Positions 45,332 to 52,483 of a stretch of 64,000 bases of DNA are shown piece by piece (the first letter of the stretch is position 1; every line of letters begins with the position of its first letter). The stretch covers positions 1-64,000 of the forward strand of contig CALAAS010000003.1 in the NCBI GenBank assembly GCA_937885015.1, written 5' to 3'. The notes below the pieces were generated by a model. The model saw only the letters and a list, made by a program, of their open reading frames with translations, did no database searches and was not told where the DNA came from. This DNA is from an uncultured Clostridium sp. GTDB lineage: Bacteria > Bacillota > Clostridia > Lachnospirales > Lachnospiraceae. The position numbers and the translations under genes were made by a program.

Positions 45332-46534
45332 CTACCCTCTGTCTGTATCCTTTTTCATTCCCTGTGCCGGAATTTTGATGCCTCTTTCCTGTCTCAGCTC
45401 CCGAACATAATCCATAGCCCCTTCCGTCTGAGCCAAGAGTCCATGGACCGAAGAAAACAACAAAATTTCAGTCTGAACCCGACTGATTTCCTCCAGTGTC
45501 TCCCTGACCTGCTCTGCAGCCTGGCCCATCACCGGAGCGAGCATGCCCTCCCGCAGAAGAAACTCCACCGCCTCTTCCGTCGTATTCATTGACCGCAGAG
45601 CTGCGGATTTCCGAAATCCGGCCTTTCTGGCACATTGCTCCAAAATTTCCATTCTCCGGTCTCCGAAACGCGAATGGGTATTGAGAACACCTCCGGCCAC
45701 CTTTACCAGCTTTCCCACATGCCCCGCCAGAAGCACTCTGGAAATCCCTTCTTCCTCCAGCATCCGAAATGTCTCGCCTATGTAGTTACTGCATTTTACA
45801 AAAGCATCCATGGAAAGTCCCATCTCTTCCCGTAAAAAACGCTCTCCGTAATTTCCCGGCGCCACTGCCAGAAGCTTCTGGCCCTGGGCAGCCCGCACCC
45901 GGATATCCAGGCGTATCGTTGCCAGCAGCGCATCTTCACTCATGGGATTTACAACACCGCTGGTTCCCAGGACAGAAAGACCGCCCACGATCCCCAGATT
46001 GGGGTTGAACGTCCGGACTGCCAGCCGTTCTCCCTCCGGTATAGAGACAACCAGCCAAAGCGGTCTGCCAGCCTGCCCGGCCTGATTTCTGGCTCTCTGG
46101 GCCTCCGCAAAAATCATGGCCCTGGGAACGGGATTGATAGCCGGATATCCTACGGGGCAGGAAAGTCCTGCCTTCGTCACGGTTCCGACCCCCATTCCCC
46201 CTGTCAGATATAACCCCGGATACTCCGGTGATTCATAAAACCGGTATTTCTGCTCCGGCGCCTTCCCCGCATAAACCAACGCCCCCACCTCTGTACCATT
46301 GGTCACATCCGGGTCATCGCCTGCGTCTTTCTCCACAAAACAGGCCGCCATCCCTTCCGTTTTCTCCGTCCTCTTCAGTTCAAACTGCGCATCCTGACCG
46401 GAAGGTGTCCGGATCCAGACATTCTCTGGACATTTTCCCGTTAAACACAGCAAAACGGCGGCCCGGACACAGGCCGCCGCACACGTTCCCGTCGTAAATC
46501 CGCTCCTTGGCTTCCTCGCTTCCTCCACCGCCAC
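45332..46534 (-). CDS. cbiD: Cobalt-precorrin-5B C1-methyltransferase
   Basis: 400 aa. Motifs: RSGFTTGTCAAACVRAAVL, TNGTEVGALVYAG, GVGTVTKAGLSCPVGYPAIN, GLSVLGTSGVVNPMSE, VAPGNYGERFLREEMG and VLLAGHVGKLVKVAGGVLNTHS. The start codon is GTG: AAGGAGG lies only 2 bases before the GTG at 46534 and 8 bases before a second GTG at 46528, so the true start may be the latter. First gene of the early B12 operon. Confidence 0.95.
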   Translation of the reverse strand: MAVEEARKPRSGFTTGTCAAACVRAAVLLCLTGKCPENVWIRTPSGQDAQFELKRTEKTEGMAACFVEKDAGDDPDVTNGTEVGALVYAGKAPEQKYRFYESPEYPGLYLTGGMGVGTVTKAGLSCPVGYPAINPVPRAMIFAEAQRARNQAGQAGRPLWLVVSIPEGERLAVRTFNPNLGIVGGLSVLGTSGVVNPMSEDALLATIRLDIRVRAAQGQKLLAVAPGNYGERFLREEMGLSMDAFVKCSNYIGETFRMLEEEGISRVLLAGHVGKLVKVAGGVLNTHSRFGDRRMEILEQCARKAGFRKSAALRSMNTTEEAVEFLLREGMLAPVMGQAAEQVRETLEEISRVQTEILLFSSVHGLLAQTEGAMDYVRELRQERGIKIPAQGMKKDTDRG

Positions 46535-46551
46535 ATCCTCCTTATTGCTCC

Positions 46552-46580
46552 ATTATATGGGATTTAATTATTTTTTTCAA
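46552..46580 (-). promoter_or_regulatory. Near-consensus promoter of the cbiD operon
   Basis: TTGAAA (46580-46575), a 17-bp spacer and TATAAT (46557-46552) on the minus strand. The -35 box overlaps the stop region of the upstream spore-protein gene. Transcription would begin near 46545, only about a dozen bases before the GTG, leaving no room for a riboswitch. Confidence 0.75.
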
Positions 46581-46819
46581 TCATTTTCAATCCCGGCTTT
46601 TTCTTCCGCAGCTTCCTGTTCCATCCGTTTCATTTCTCTTTTTTTTCGGGTAATCAACCCACCGATGCGGCCGCTTTCTTTAGCGGTAAGACTTCTCCAT
46701 CCGCTTTCCAGAACCTTGTCCGCCAGTCCAAGCTCCGATGCAATTTCAAATTTCATTGCCTCCTCCGGCGTCAGATTGGACGGATCCAATGACACTCCCC
46801 GTTTGTTTGATTTTTTCAT
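46577..46819 (-). CDS. Alpha/beta-type small acid-soluble spore protein
   Basis: 80 aa from the ATG at 46819 (GGAG upstream; a GTG four codons earlier overlaps that site). MKFEIASELGLADKVLESGW is the first conserved SASP block, with the Glu-Ile-Ala-x-Glu-x-Gly spore-protease (GPR) site, and ESGRIGGLITRKKREMKRM the second. SASPs coat spore DNA and protect it from UV and heat. A short basic N-terminus and an acidic C-terminus are somewhat divergent from Bacillus SspA. It supports a spore-forming host. Confidence 0.82.
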   Translation of the reverse strand: MKKSNKRGVSLDPSNLTPEEAMKFEIASELGLADKVLESGWRSLTAKESGRIGGLITRKKREMKRMEQEAAEEKAGIEND

Positions 46820-46889
46820 AAAAAGGCACACTCCTTTCCGCTGCCCTGCGGCAGTTCCTGTACTCAGAGTATGCCCGTTCTCTTTTTAT

Positions 46890-47888
46890 TTATGCTTCTG
46901 TTGAAAAATTTACGATAATCTTCCCCGCCTCACATTCCAGTTCCATGTATTTCTGACTCCCACTGCTCTGAGCCGATCCATGATGGCCGGACCAAACCTC
47001 GCCATCCACCAGAATTTCTCCGGAATGATTCTCTGCCGCAATCCGGTAATCGTCCCTGGCTCCATCCAGCACCAGGATCACATTTCCCCTCTCTGCTTCT
47101 GCCTCCAGGCCTCTGTTAATCCGCCCGTTTGCCACAATTTTTCCGGCACTGGCTCCCATTGAGGCTGTCTCTGCCTCAAAATATTCAATAGAAATTGTAC
47201 CAGTTTCCGCCTCTGCCTCTAGGTATTCCGCCTGCAAACTGCCGGCCTCCAGCTCTCCATTTCCAGTCTCCAGCTCCAGCTCCCGCAGGACCGCTGCGGA
47301 TGGAATCTGCACAACCATCTGCAGCCTGTTTCCATTCGTCCCGTTCCCTTTCTTGCAGGAAAGAGTAATCTCCGCCTCCCCTGCCTCTTCCTCGATATTT
47401 ACCCAGAGTTCCGGGGCATCCGACACATATATGGCAATCTCCTGACCGTCATCCTCTCTCTCTTCCACCCGGACATTGCCCCACTGGGCCGACACCTTCA
47501 GCCGGGTAATCCCATCCAGGGTATCAAAAAGCTCCATCTTCTCCACCGATGCCCCGGTTCCATTCCCGGCTCCGGCGCCACTTCCAACCCCGGCTCTGTT
47601 TCCGGCTCCGGCACCATTTCCCATCCCAGCTTCACTGTCCACCGATTGATTTTCCAGATCTTTGCAGGAATTCGGATCCTGAACGCGCTCCCTTTTCATA
47701 AGTCCTCCCAGATGTCGGTGAAAATCATATTCCAGCCGCTCATCCAGCTCATCAAGATTGCTCAGCTGCTCCAGACTGTGAAATCCTCCGGAAACCCCGC
47801 CTGCAGCTGCCGCCACTGCCGAAATTCCGATTCCTCCCAGCACCAGAGCCGCACCGCCAATTAAAGTTCCCTTTACCCACCGCTTCAT
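46890..47888 (-). CDS. DUF4097-family membrane-anchored beta-repeat protein
   Basis: About 332 aa. One N-terminal membrane helix (GTLIGGAALVLGGIGISAVA), a linker with a Gly/Ala/Asn-rich run (about 90-112), then repeated short beta strands of the DUF4097 type (RLKVSAQWGNVRVEE, RELELETGNGELEAGSL, AEAETGTISIEYFEA, EAEAERGNVILVLDG, IAAENHSGEILVDGE). Such proteins commonly follow PadR and DUF1700 genes, as here. Start at 47888 is 6 bases after GAGGAGG. Function unknown; envelope-stress sensing has been suggested for this gene set. Confidence 0.85.
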   Translation of the reverse strand: MKRWVKGTLIGGAALVLGGIGISAVAAAAGGVSGGFHSLEQLSNLDELDERLEYDFHRHLGGLMKRERVQDPNSCKDLENQSVDSEAGMGNGAGAGNRAGVGSGAGAGNGTGASVEKMELFDTLDGITRLKVSAQWGNVRVEEREDDGQEIAIYVSDAPELWVNIEEEAGEAEITLSCKKGNGTNGNRLQMVVQIPSAAVLRELELETGNGELEAGSLQAEYLEAEAETGTISIEYFEAETASMGASAGKIVANGRINRGLEAEAERGNVILVLDGARDDYRIAAENHSGEILVDGEVWSGHHGSAQSSGSQKYMELECEAGKIIVNFSTEA

Positions 47889-47915
47889 ACGCATCCTCCT
47901 CTGCTATCATATCTT

Positions 47916-48722
47916 TTATCCAATCTGCTGTGCCAGCCGATCGCCGACACGCTTAACCAACTGCACTGCCCATCGGCAGATCCAGGGAAGAAATTTTCCA
48001 TAAAACAGGAAACAGCAATGGAACAGAAGCAGACCGCCTCCCACAGACGCCATTCCCAATCCCACAAACATAAGTCCAACCCAGAAGCTGCCAAACATCT
48101 GGCCAAATCCCAAAAACACCAGGCTGATTCCGCCGATAAATGCCGCCACCGTCAACAGTCCCAGAACCAAAAGCATGGCCAGAAGCGTCAGAACAACTCC
48201 AAATGCGCTTCCAATGGCTCCGAATGCCAGAGACAGGAGCAGAGGGGCCAAAATCAGCAGTCCGAATCCAACCAATACGTAGATCCAGGTAGGTTTTTTC
48301 TCCTTGCCGCCGGCCTTTTTTGCTGTCTCCTCGCTTCTTTTCGCCGCCCGGTTTCCCCATGGAGCTGAATGCCTCCGAGAAGATCCTGCCGTTGTCCACC
48401 CTTCCTCCTTCCCGGAAGGGCCTGACTGCCTCCAGCCTGATTCTCCCACCGCAGGAGGACAGGAGGCTGCTCCAAAACGATCGTCGGTATAGCCGCGATC
48501 CGTAAATTCACCGCCCTGCTCCATGCCGCCCATCAGATCTACCCGGATCATGGAAGCAATCCTCTCCGGACTTCCGAATTCCTGCAGCACATCCTCCTCG
48601 CGTTCCGGTCCGGCCTCTTCCAGATAATCCCGGTAATAATCAATGGCATCTCTCTTATCCTCCTCTGAAATATCCTGAAGAAGATATTCCAGCTGGCTTA
48701 AAAATTCATCTTTTTTCATCAT
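47916..48722 (-). CDS. DUF1700-family membrane protein
   Basis: About 268 aa. N-terminal DUF1700 region: KKDEFLSQLEYLLQDISEED, then IDYYRDYLEEAGPEREEDVL and FGSPERIASMIRVDLM. A polar linker rich in Ser, Gly and Arg follows, then about four membrane segments (WIYVLVGFGLLILAPLLLSL, VVLTLLAMLLVLGLLTVAAF, ISLVFLGFGQM, LMFVGLGMASVGGGLLLFH). Start at 48722 follows GGGAGGG by 6 bases; an ATG at 48728 overlaps the PadR stop. Middle gene of the PadR operon. Confidence 0.87.
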   Translation of the reverse strand: MMKKDEFLSQLEYLLQDISEEDKRDAIDYYRDYLEEAGPEREEDVLQEFGSPERIASMIRVDLMGGMEQGGEFTDRGYTDDRFGAASCPPAVGESGWRQSGPSGKEEGWTTAGSSRRHSAPWGNRAAKRSEETAKKAGGKEKKPTWIYVLVGFGLLILAPLLLSLAFGAIGSAFGVVLTLLAMLLVLGLLTVAAFIGGISLVFLGFGQMFGSFWVGLMFVGLGMASVGGGLLLFHCCFLFYGKFLPWICRWAVQLVKRVGDRLAQQIG

Positions 48723-48724
48723 CT

Positions 48725-49039
48725 TCATCCCTCCCCAAGAATTTCCGAAATCCGGCTGGAATATACGCTCCACTCGCCTCTGTAGAGATTCAGCTGCGCC
48801 CGACCCGACTCTGTAATCTTATAATACCTTCGGTTCCGGCCGTCAATCGCCCGGTCGTACGTATCCAGACATGCCTCTTTCTGGAGGCGGCGGAGCACCG
48901 GATACAGGGTTGACTCCGATATGTCAATCGCCTGCCTGACATCCTGGGTAATTTTATAGCCATAGGTCCCCTCTGCCGCTTTCGAGACCACTGCCAGCAC
49001 CACAGCGTCCAGAAGCGCTGCTCCCGTATTAAAAACCAT
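48725..49039 (-). CDS. PadR-family transcriptional regulator
   Basis: 104 aa, short PadR type. Winged helix: GAALLDAVVLAVVSKAAEGT, YGYKITQDVRQAIDISESTL, YPVLRRLQKEACLDTYDR, RYYKITESGRAQL. Start at 49039 follows AAAGGAGTGGCAGT. Such regulators normally repress their own operon, here including the DUF1700 and DUF4097 genes. Confidence 0.93.
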   Translation of the reverse strand: MVFNTGAALLDAVVLAVVSKAAEGTYGYKITQDVRQAIDISESTLYPVLRRLQKEACLDTYDRAIDGRNRRYYKITESGRAQLNLYRGEWSVYSSRISEILGEG

Positions 49040-49206
49040 ACTGCCACTCCTTTCCTGAGCATGATACCAGTTCATTCAGTTCTTCTGAAAATATAACGAA
49101 CCTGTATCCTTTTTCCCTTCAACAATATTATACAAAGTATCAATATTATTGTATTTTATATATTGTTTTCTTCTTGATATTATATATTATATAATATTGT
49201 ATTTGT

Positions 49207-49235
49207 ATTATAATCAGTCCAGGGGGTCTTGTCAA
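49207..49235 (-). promoter_or_regulatory. Consensus sigma-A promoter of the PadR operon
   Basis: A perfect TTGACA (49235-49230), 17-bp spacer and perfect TATAAT (49212-49207). Downstream, 49110-49205 is almost entirely A/T with repeated CAATATTAT and TATATAATAT motifs in the long leader, a plausible PadR binding region. The rest of the 325-base gap holds the rpsA terminator. Confidence 0.8.
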
Positions 49236-49288
49236 GTTTTTTATGTCAAAGGCAGAGAAGAGTCCGATATGCTTCTTTCCTGTAACAG

Positions 49289-49338
49289 AAAAAGACAGAT
49301 AGCCTCTGTGATCATTCACAAAAGCTATCCGTCTTTTT
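49289..49338 (-). terminator. Terminator of the ispH-rpsA operon
   Basis: AAAAAGACAGATAGC (49289-49303) pairs with GCTATCCGTCTTTTT (49324-49338) with one mismatch; the minus-strand copy ends in a T-run. It lies just past the rpsA stop. Confidence 0.85.
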
Positions 49339-49364
49339 AAAGGGCAATGCCCGTTATAATTTTA

Positions 49365-50495
49365 TTAGTCTTCCTGAGCTGCTACAGCCTCAATGTCCAC
49401 ATCTGCAATGTCAGCGTCTGCAGCCGGAGCCTGATTCTCAAGTGCCTTCATGCTAAGGCTGATCTTGCGGTCATCCTCGTTGAAGTCAACTACCTTTGCA
49501 GCGATGATCTGACCTACGCTCAGTACATCGGAGGGTTTGTCAACATGCTCTCTGGAGATCTGAGATACATGCAGGAGCGCATCAACGCCCGGCTCCAGCT
49601 CTACGAATGCGCCGAAGTCTGTCATACGTGCTACTCTTCCCTCTACCACGTTGCCTACCGCATACTTCTCAGCTGCGTTTGCCCACGGATTGGTCTCCGG
49701 GAACTTCAGGCTCAGAGCAATCTTCTCGCCGTTGATATCCTTAATCAGCGCTGTAACCTGATCGCCAACCTTGAATACCTTCTTCGGATTCTCAACTCTG
49801 CCCCAAGACATCTCAGAGATATGGAGAAGTCCGTCTGCTCCGCCCAGATCAATGAATGCGCCAAAATCTGTCACATTCTTTACAACACCCTCAACCGTCT
49901 GGCCAACTGCAATTCTCTCAAATAATTCCTTCTGCATCTCAGCCTTCTTCTCAAGCAGAATCTGCTTGCGGTCGCCGATGATGCGGCTTCTTCTTCCGCC
50001 CGGATTGAACTCGGTCACTACAAACTCAATCTCCTGGCCGGCATATTTCGATAAATCCCTGTCATACGTATCAGAAACCATGCTGGCAGGAATAAACACG
50101 CGGGTTCCCTCAACTTCAACAACAAGACCTTTTTCCATAACCTGAGTTACTTTTTCCGTCAGGACTTCATGGTTCTCAAAAGCTTCTTTCAGACGTTTTA
50201 ACCCCTTGTCGGCAGCCAGTCTCTTGTAAGATAAGGATGCCATTCCCTCTCCGTCGTTAACCTTCAGAACCTTTGCCTCCAGCTCGTCGCCGACCTGAAC
50301 TTTCGTTCTCAAATCCACGCCCGGCTCGTTGGTAAATTCGCTTCTTGTGATGATGCCTTCGGATTTGCTTCCAGCGATGCTGAGAATAATCTCGTCTTCT
50401 TTCACACCGATAACCTGACCGGTAACAGCCTCTCCTGTACGTAATCTTTTGAATGATGATTCTTCAAACATTTGTTCAAAACTTAATTCTGACAT
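49365..50495 (-). CDS. rpsA: S1 RNA-binding domain protein (ribosomal protein S1-like)
   Basis: 376 aa with four S1 domains, the Firmicute S1-like layout. Domain starts are visible at GEAVTGQVIGVKEDEIILSI, EKVTQVMEKGLVVEVEG, GQTVEGVVKNVTDFGAFIDL and GNVVEGRVARMTDFGAFVEL; the last two show the canonical LLHISEMSWGRVENP and LLHVSQISREHVDKP. Ends in an acidic Ala/Asp tail. It overlaps ispH by 20 bases; in some Clostridia the two are one fused gene. Confidence 0.93.
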   Translation of the reverse strand: MSELSFEQMFEESSFKRLRTGEAVTGQVIGVKEDEIILSIAGSKSEGIITRSEFTNEPGVDLRTKVQVGDELEAKVLKVNDGEGMASLSYKRLAADKGLKRLKEAFENHEVLTEKVTQVMEKGLVVEVEGTRVFIPASMVSDTYDRDLSKYAGQEIEFVVTEFNPGGRRSRIIGDRKQILLEKKAEMQKELFERIAVGQTVEGVVKNVTDFGAFIDLGGADGLLHISEMSWGRVENPKKVFKVGDQVTALIKDINGEKIALSLKFPETNPWANAAEKYAVGNVVEGRVARMTDFGAFVELEPGVDALLHVSQISREHVDKPSDVLSVGQIIAAKVVDFNEDDRKISLSMKALENQAPAADADIADVDIEAVAAQED

Positions 50496-51327
50496 TAGTA
50501 TGAACCTCCTCGATAATTTGATTCGGGGTTGATGCCCCGGCTGTAATACCTACGCTGCGCACAGTACCTGCCTTATCAGGTTTGAAATCGTCCAGTGTCT
50601 GGATATAGTAAGTATCCTTACATTCCTTTCGGCAAATCTCATACAACTTTTGAGTGTTAGAACTGTTCCTTCCTCCAATAACAATCATAACATCAACCTG
50701 CGAAGCTATCTGCCTTGCTTCCACCTGTCTCTCCTGTGTTGCATTGCAAATCGTATTTAAAACAAGTATATCATAATACGTTTTTGAAATTTTTTCAACT
50801 ATATCTTGAAATTTATTGTAGTTAAATGTCGTCTGCGCCACGATGCATAGCTTTTCATCCGCCGGAAGCTTCCATTTTTCCAGTTCACCGGCAGATTCAA
50901 TCACTATAGTCTTCTCATTTCCCCATCCTTTTATTCCTTCCACCTCCGGATGGCTTTCGTTCCCCACGATCACAACCCGTCTTCCCGACTCGGACTGCTC
51001 CCTGGCAATTTTATGAATTTTCTTTACAAACGGACAGGTGGCATCCACAAGTTCGACCCCCCGCTCCTTTAGAATTTCATAAATATTCCGCCCTACCCCG
51101 TGGGAACGGATAATCACAACTCCTTCTGTCAAAGCCTCCAGTTCTTTGACAGACTCAATGACCTGTACCCCTTTCTCCTCCAGGTCCCGCACCACTTCCT
51201 CATTGTGGATAATGGGACCAAAGGTATAAATCGGCTTTTTCCCTGTTTCAATCTGCTCATAAACCCGTTCCACCGCCCGCTTTACGCCAAAACAAAAACC
51301 GGCTGTCTTTGCAACCACTACCTCCAT
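50476..51327 (-). CDS. ispH: 4-hydroxy-3-methylbut-2-enyl diphosphate reductase
   Basis: Last enzyme of the non-mevalonate isoprenoid pathway, an iron-sulfur protein. 283 aa. Cluster cysteines C12 (AGFCFGVKRAV), C98 (VDATCPFVKK) and C194 (NTICNATQERQ); substrate histidines H41, H76 (RSHGVG) and H126 with E128 (ESHPEVEG); C-terminal GASTPNQIIEEV. Complete. AAAAGGGGAAGAGGAAG precedes the ATG. Confidence 0.97.
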   Translation of the reverse strand: MEVVVAKTAGFCFGVKRAVERVYEQIETGKKPIYTFGPIIHNEEVVRDLEEKGVQVIESVKELEALTEGVVIIRSHGVGRNIYEILKERGVELVDATCPFVKKIHKIAREQSESGRRVVIVGNESHPEVEGIKGWGNEKTIVIESAGELEKWKLPADEKLCIVAQTTFNYNKFQDIVEKISKTYYDILVLNTICNATQERQVEARQIASQVDVMIVIGGRNSSNTQKLYEICRKECKDTYYIQTLDDFKPDKAGTVRSVGITAGASTPNQIIEEVHTNVRIKF

Positions 51328-51352
51328 CTTCCTCTTCCCCTTTTGTACTTTC

Positions 51353-52309
51353 TTATTGCTGCGACGGAATTCTGACGCCGGCCAAGCGAAGAAACTCCCG
51401 CATGGCGGCCGTCATATACCGCCCTTTTTTCATGACAAAGCTGACGGTTCTCTGAGCCAGAGGATCATCCAGCTTATAATAAATCAGCCGCCCGTCATCT
51501 GGAAGATATTTTATCATATCTGCCCGCACAAACAAAGCCCCAATCCCATTGCAGGCAATATTCATGGAAGTCATAATCTGATCCAGTTCCATCACAATCC
51601 GCATGGAAAAGCCGCGATTCCGGCACATGGCAATACTCCGATTATAAATATCATTTCCCGGTTTCAGCGTAATAAACGGCGTATCTTTAAAACTTCCCAG
51701 CGGCACCGGCTCCACGCTTGTCTTCAGATATTTTTCCGAGACAATATCCTGATGGGTTAAACGGTATGGCTGAAATCGCCGGTTGATGGGAAAAGAAGCC
51801 GGAACAGCCAGAATGATGTTTTCGTTTTTATAGAAAATACGCTGTACCAGAGGTTCCGCCTCTGTCACAGCTGTCTCAATAACCAGATCCAGCGTTCCCT
51901 CAAAAAGTCCCTCCTTCAGCTCCTTGATATTGCCCTCCACCAGATCAATGGCGATATTCGGATATTTACTGCGAAACTTTCCGATAATGTCCGGAAAAAC
52001 AAAAGAACAGAAAAAGGAGGAACCTCCCAGAGAAAGAGACCCCTGCTTCATCTCCCCCAGATCCTCGAAATACTCCCTCCTATTTTTCTGAATCTGCAGC
52101 ATCTGCTCAATGGAGCGAATGTAATAATCCCCCTCTTTCGTGACGGTCAGGGGAATGGTACTCCGGTCAAAAATCGGAGTACCGATTTCCTTCTCCGCCT
52201 TTTTGACCATATTGCTGAGCGCAGGCTGGCTGATAAATAATTTCTTGGCCGCCTTTGAAAAGCTTTTCTCCTGGTACACTGCATATACGTATTTCATTTC
52301 ACTGATCAA
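51353..52309 (-). CDS. LysR-family transcriptional regulator
   Basis: 318 aa. N-terminal helix-turn-helix: YVYAVYQEKSFSKAAKKLFI, SQPALSNMVKKAEKEIGTPI, then FDRSTIPLTVTKEG; the rest is the periplasmic-binding-protein-like effector domain. The start codon is TTG at 52309, 7 bases after GGAGGG; an ATG four codons later is possible. It lies downstream of the TRAP transporter operon with its own control region and probably regulates it. Confidence 0.92.
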   Translation of the reverse strand: MISEMKYVYAVYQEKSFSKAAKKLFISQPALSNMVKKAEKEIGTPIFDRSTIPLTVTKEGDYYIRSIEQMLQIQKNRREYFEDLGEMKQGSLSLGGSSFFCSFVFPDIIGKFRSKYPNIAIDLVEGNIKELKEGLFEGTLDLVIETAVTEAEPLVQRIFYKNENIILAVPASFPINRRFQPYRLTHQDIVSEKYLKTSVEPVPLGSFKDTPFITLKPGNDIYNRSIAMCRNRGFSMRIVMELDQIMTSMNIACNGIGALFVRADMIKYLPDDGRLIYYKLDDPLAQRTVSFVMKKGRYMTAAMREFLRLAGVRIPSQQ

Positions 52310-52334
52310 GCCGATTCCCTCCAGTCATATCTTC

Positions 52335-52384
52335 TGTCATATCCCCTATATTAGCATATTGTCATATTTCCTATATTAACATAT
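52335..52384. repeat. 25-bp tandem repeat in front of the LysR gene
   Basis: Two adjacent 25-bp units (52335-52359 and 52360-52384) of TGTCATAT-YY-CCTATATTA-R-CATAT differ at three positions. They lie in the promoter region of the regulator gene, so they are candidate binding sites for it. Confidence 0.8.
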
Positions 52385-52390
52385 TATCTG

Positions 52391-52438
52391 CAAAAAAAGA
52401 ACGGGATGCTGTTCATTCCACTCATTTCACAGCATCCC
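52391..52438 (-). terminator. Terminator of the TRAP transporter operon
   Basis: GGGATGCTG and CAGCATCCC (52438-52430 and 52411-52403) with an 18-base loop, followed on the minus strand by CGTTCTTTTTTT. Confidence 0.85.
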
Positions 52439-52483
52439 GCACAGCTTCTGACAGGCGAACTATCATTTTTATGTCTAACCGGC

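Noticed and set aside
46535..46576. Cobalamin riboswitch upstream of cbiD
   Set aside because: Only 42 bases separate the genes and they are filled by the promoter and ribosome binding site.
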